The notes under the pieces were generated by a model. That model made no database searches, was not told where the DNA came from, and saw nothing but the letters and a program-made list of their open reading frames with translations. Made by a program: the position numbers and the translations under genes. Of a stretch of 64,000 nt of DNA, positions 62,367 through 64,000 are shown piece by piece (positions within the stretch are counted from its first letter, which is position 1; the number at the start of each line of letters is the position of its first letter). This DNA is from Kribbella sp. CA-293567 (GTDB taxonomy: Bacteria; Actinomycetota; Actinomycetes; Propionibacteriales; Kribbellaceae). The stretch spans positions 6,448,001-6,512,000 of the forward strand of contig NZ_CP114065.1 in NCBI RefSeq assembly GCF_027627575.1. The letters run 5' to 3'.

Positions 62367-63248
62367 CTACTTCACGCCGCCCGCGGTCAGACCGGCGACG
62401 ATGCGGCGCTGGAACGCCAGTACCGCGATCAGCAGCGGGATGGTGACGACCACCCCGGCCGCCATCTGGGTCCCGAACGGCTGGTCGAAGCCGGAGATGC
62501 CGGTGAACTTGGAGATCGCCACGTTCGCCGTCTGCACCTCCTTCTTGTTCACCATGCTCAGCGCGATCAGGAACTCGTTCCAGGCCGCGATGAAGGTGAT
62601 GATCGCCGTGGTGAACACACCGGGCGCGGCCAGCGGCAGGATGATCTTGCGGAACGCCTGGGCCGGCGTACAGCCGTCCACCATCGCCGCCTGCTCCAGT
62701 TCCCGCGGCATCTGCCGGAAGAACGTGGTCAGCGTCCACACCGCCAGCGGCAGCGCGAACGACAGGCTGGGCACGATCATCGCCTGGTAGGTGTTGATCC
62801 ACTTGATGTCGATGAACAGCTTGAGCAGCGGGATCACCAGCGAGATGCCGGGGAACATCGAGGTGGTGATGATGATCGCCAGCACGACGTTCTTGAACCG
62901 GAACTCCAGCCGGGCCAGCGTGTAGGCGGCGACCAGCCCCACGATCAGGGTCAGGATCGTCGTCACCCCGGCCACGATCAGGCTGTTCAGCAGGGCCCGG
63001 CCGAAGCCGACGCCCGGCCCGAACACGGCCTGCAGGTTGTCCAGCGACCACGGCGACGGCAGCAGCCCGTTGTCGAACTGGTCGAGCGGCCGGCGGAACG
63101 CCGACACGATCATCCAGTAGAACGGCGCCAGGCAGTACAGGACGATGATCCCCACACCCAGCAGTGGCAGGTACTTGCGCCACGGGCTGGCCTCGGCCGC
63201 CTTGAGGTCGATCTTCTCCGGCACGTCGGTCTTCACTGCAGTGCTCAT
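62367..63248 (-). CDS. Sugar ABC transporter permease, MalG type
   Basis: A 293-residue permease with six helices and an EAA loop near residue 190-210 (ELEQAAMVDGCTPAQAFRKI, C-terminal QRRIVAGLTAGGVK). The start overlaps the upstream permease gene (ATGA). With a GH13 alpha-glucosidase next door it probably imports alpha-glucosides or maltodextrins. No ATPase gene is in view; MsiK-type sharing is likely. Confidence 0.9.
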   Translation of the reverse strand: MSTAVKTDVPEKIDLKAAEASPWRKYLPLLGVGIIVLYCLAPFYWMIVSAFRRPLDQFDNGLLPSPWSLDNLQAVFGPGVGFGRALLNSLIVAGVTTILTLIVGLVAAYTLARLEFRFKNVVLAIIITTSMFPGISLVIPLLKLFIDIKWINTYQAMIVPSLSFALPLAVWTLTTFFRQMPRELEQAAMVDGCTPAQAFRKIILPLAAPGVFTTAIITFIAAWNEFLIALSMVNKKEVQTANVAISKFTGISGFDQPFGTQMAAGVVVTIPLLIAVLAFQRRIVAGLTAGGVK

Positions 63249-64000
63249 CCGACACCACTCCCTGACCCACCGGCGGAACCGGCGATCCCGATCGTCGTCG
63301 CACCGGGAGGCGCACTGTCCCGATTCTTGCGGCGCTTGCCGTTGGACTTCTTCTTCTGCACGGCGTCACCGAGCACATCGGCGCCGAGCAGTCGCACGAA
63401 CACGTAGGCCACCAGAGCGACGTACAGGAACAGGATCGTCGCGTACGCCGCCGCCGGTCCGTACCTGGTGTTCGACGCCTCGTCGTAGGCCAGCATCGAC
63501 AGCGTCTCGACCGAGGTCTTGTTCGGTCCGACCAGAACGTACGGCAGGTCGAAGATCCGCAGCGTGTCGAGAATGCGGAACAGGACGGCGACCAGCAGGG
63601 CCGGCTTGACCAGCGGCAACGTGATCCGGGTGAACGTCTGCCACGGGGTCGCGCCGTCCACCTTCGCGGCCTCGTACACGTCGCCGGGGATCGTCTGCAG
63701 GCCCGCCAGCACCAGCAGCCCGATGAACGGTGCCGTCTTCCAGGTATCCGCCACGATGACCGACAGGACCGACTGCCAGCCCTCCGTGGACCACAGGATC
63801 TGCTGGCCGAGCAACGCGTTGGCCGCGCCGTCGGCCTGGAAGATCCACTTCCACAGCAGGGCCGAGACCACGGTCGGGATGGCCCACGGCACCAGGATGC
63901 TGGCCCGGACCAGGCCGCGGCCCTTGAACGCCTTGTGCATCACCAGGGCCATCGCCACTCCCAGCACCGTCTCCAGCGCGACACAGGTGATGGTGAAGAA
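63245..64000 (-). CDS. Sugar ABC transporter permease, MalF type, C-terminal part
   Basis: The last 251 codons of a permease whose start lies beyond the window. Five hydrophobic helices and the EAA loop DVYEAAKVDGATPWQTFTRI are visible. The tail is unusual for the family: after the last helix about 45 residues of Lys/Arg-rich then Gly/Ser-rich sequence (KKKSNGKRRKNRD, then GSAGGSGSGVG). Coupled to the MalG-type gene by a 4-bp overlap. Confidence 0.88.
   Translation of the reverse strand, partial: FFTITCVALETVLGVAMALVMHKAFKGRGLVRASILVPWAIPTVVSALLWKWIFQADGAANALLGQQILWSTEGWQSVLSVIVADTWKTAPFIGLLVLAGLQTIPGDVYEAAKVDGATPWQTFTRITLPLVKPALLVAVLFRILDTLRIFDLPYVLVGPNKTSVETLSMLAYDEASNTRYGPAAAYATILFLYVALVAYVFVRLLGADVLGDAVQKKKSNGKRRKNRDSAPPGATTIGIAGSAGGSGSGVG

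Overview
The window is high-GC DNA (third codon positions almost always G or C) with many GTG/TTG starts and 1-4 bp stop/start overlaps. Gene content points to a free-living, soil-type actinobacterium: NgcEFG-like amino-sugar uptake without its own ATPase, a DtxR/IdeR-type iron box, a DUF6350-purN-purH neighbourhood, DUF3017 beside folD, and many secreted hydrolases. A Kribbella/Nocardioides-like genome is my guess; the sequence alone does not prove the genus. No rRNA, tRNA, CRISPR array, transposase or integrase was recognised.

Layout. 1-0.85 kb: 5' part of a LuxR/LAL-type AAA regulator. 1.0-7.6 kb: a catabolic cluster (FadR-type GntR regulator, SDR, aldehyde dehydrogenase, glutamine amidotransferase-like hydrolase, glutamine-synthetase-like ligase, divergent ethanolamine-type permease) that looks like gamma-glutamylated ethanolamine or amine breakdown. 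7.7-13.9 kb: secreted M43 protease, a 168-nt hairpin, D-Ala-D-Ala carboxypeptidase, BrkB/YihY membrane protein, 2'-5' RNA ligase-like protein, trpS, iron-regulated siderophore-binding lipoprotein. 13.9-19.4 kb: SIS-ngcEFG operon and divergent N-acetylglucosamine kinase. 19.4-24.1 kb: YCII protein, hydrolase, Ser/Thr kinase, membrane protein, CorC-like protein. 24.2-28.5 kb: galT-galK facing an MFS-DeoR pair. 28.5-34.8 kb: GNAT acetyltransferases, three CAP-domain surface proteins (the third degenerate), a lamin-tail protein. 34.8-40.2 kb: M1 peptidase, MOSC protein, spermidine-synthase-like protein, GDPD, mdh.

40.5-44.1 kb is the most unusual part: an operon with a small membrane-spanning peptide with a glycine/lysine-rich tail, an ABC ATPase, a 2-TM protein, a polytopic ABC permease and an intramembrane M50-type protease. 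It resembles a peptide maturation/export system without a modification enzyme. It is bounded on the left by mdh and on the right by a 50-bp relic of the 3' end of mdh that carries a microhomology deletion, so the cassette appears to have arrived by an event that duplicated the mdh end.

44.1-64 kb: glycosyltransferase, DUF3017-folD, TetR-MMPL, pirin, chitinase, purH-purN-DUF6350, a membrane-anchored protein, sucD-sucC, GH13 alpha-glucosidase, a 47-codon highly charged microprotein, and two permeases of a second sugar ABC transporter running off the window. Sugar and amino-sugar scavenging (chitinase, NgcEFG, NagK, GH13, GalTK) is a shared theme.
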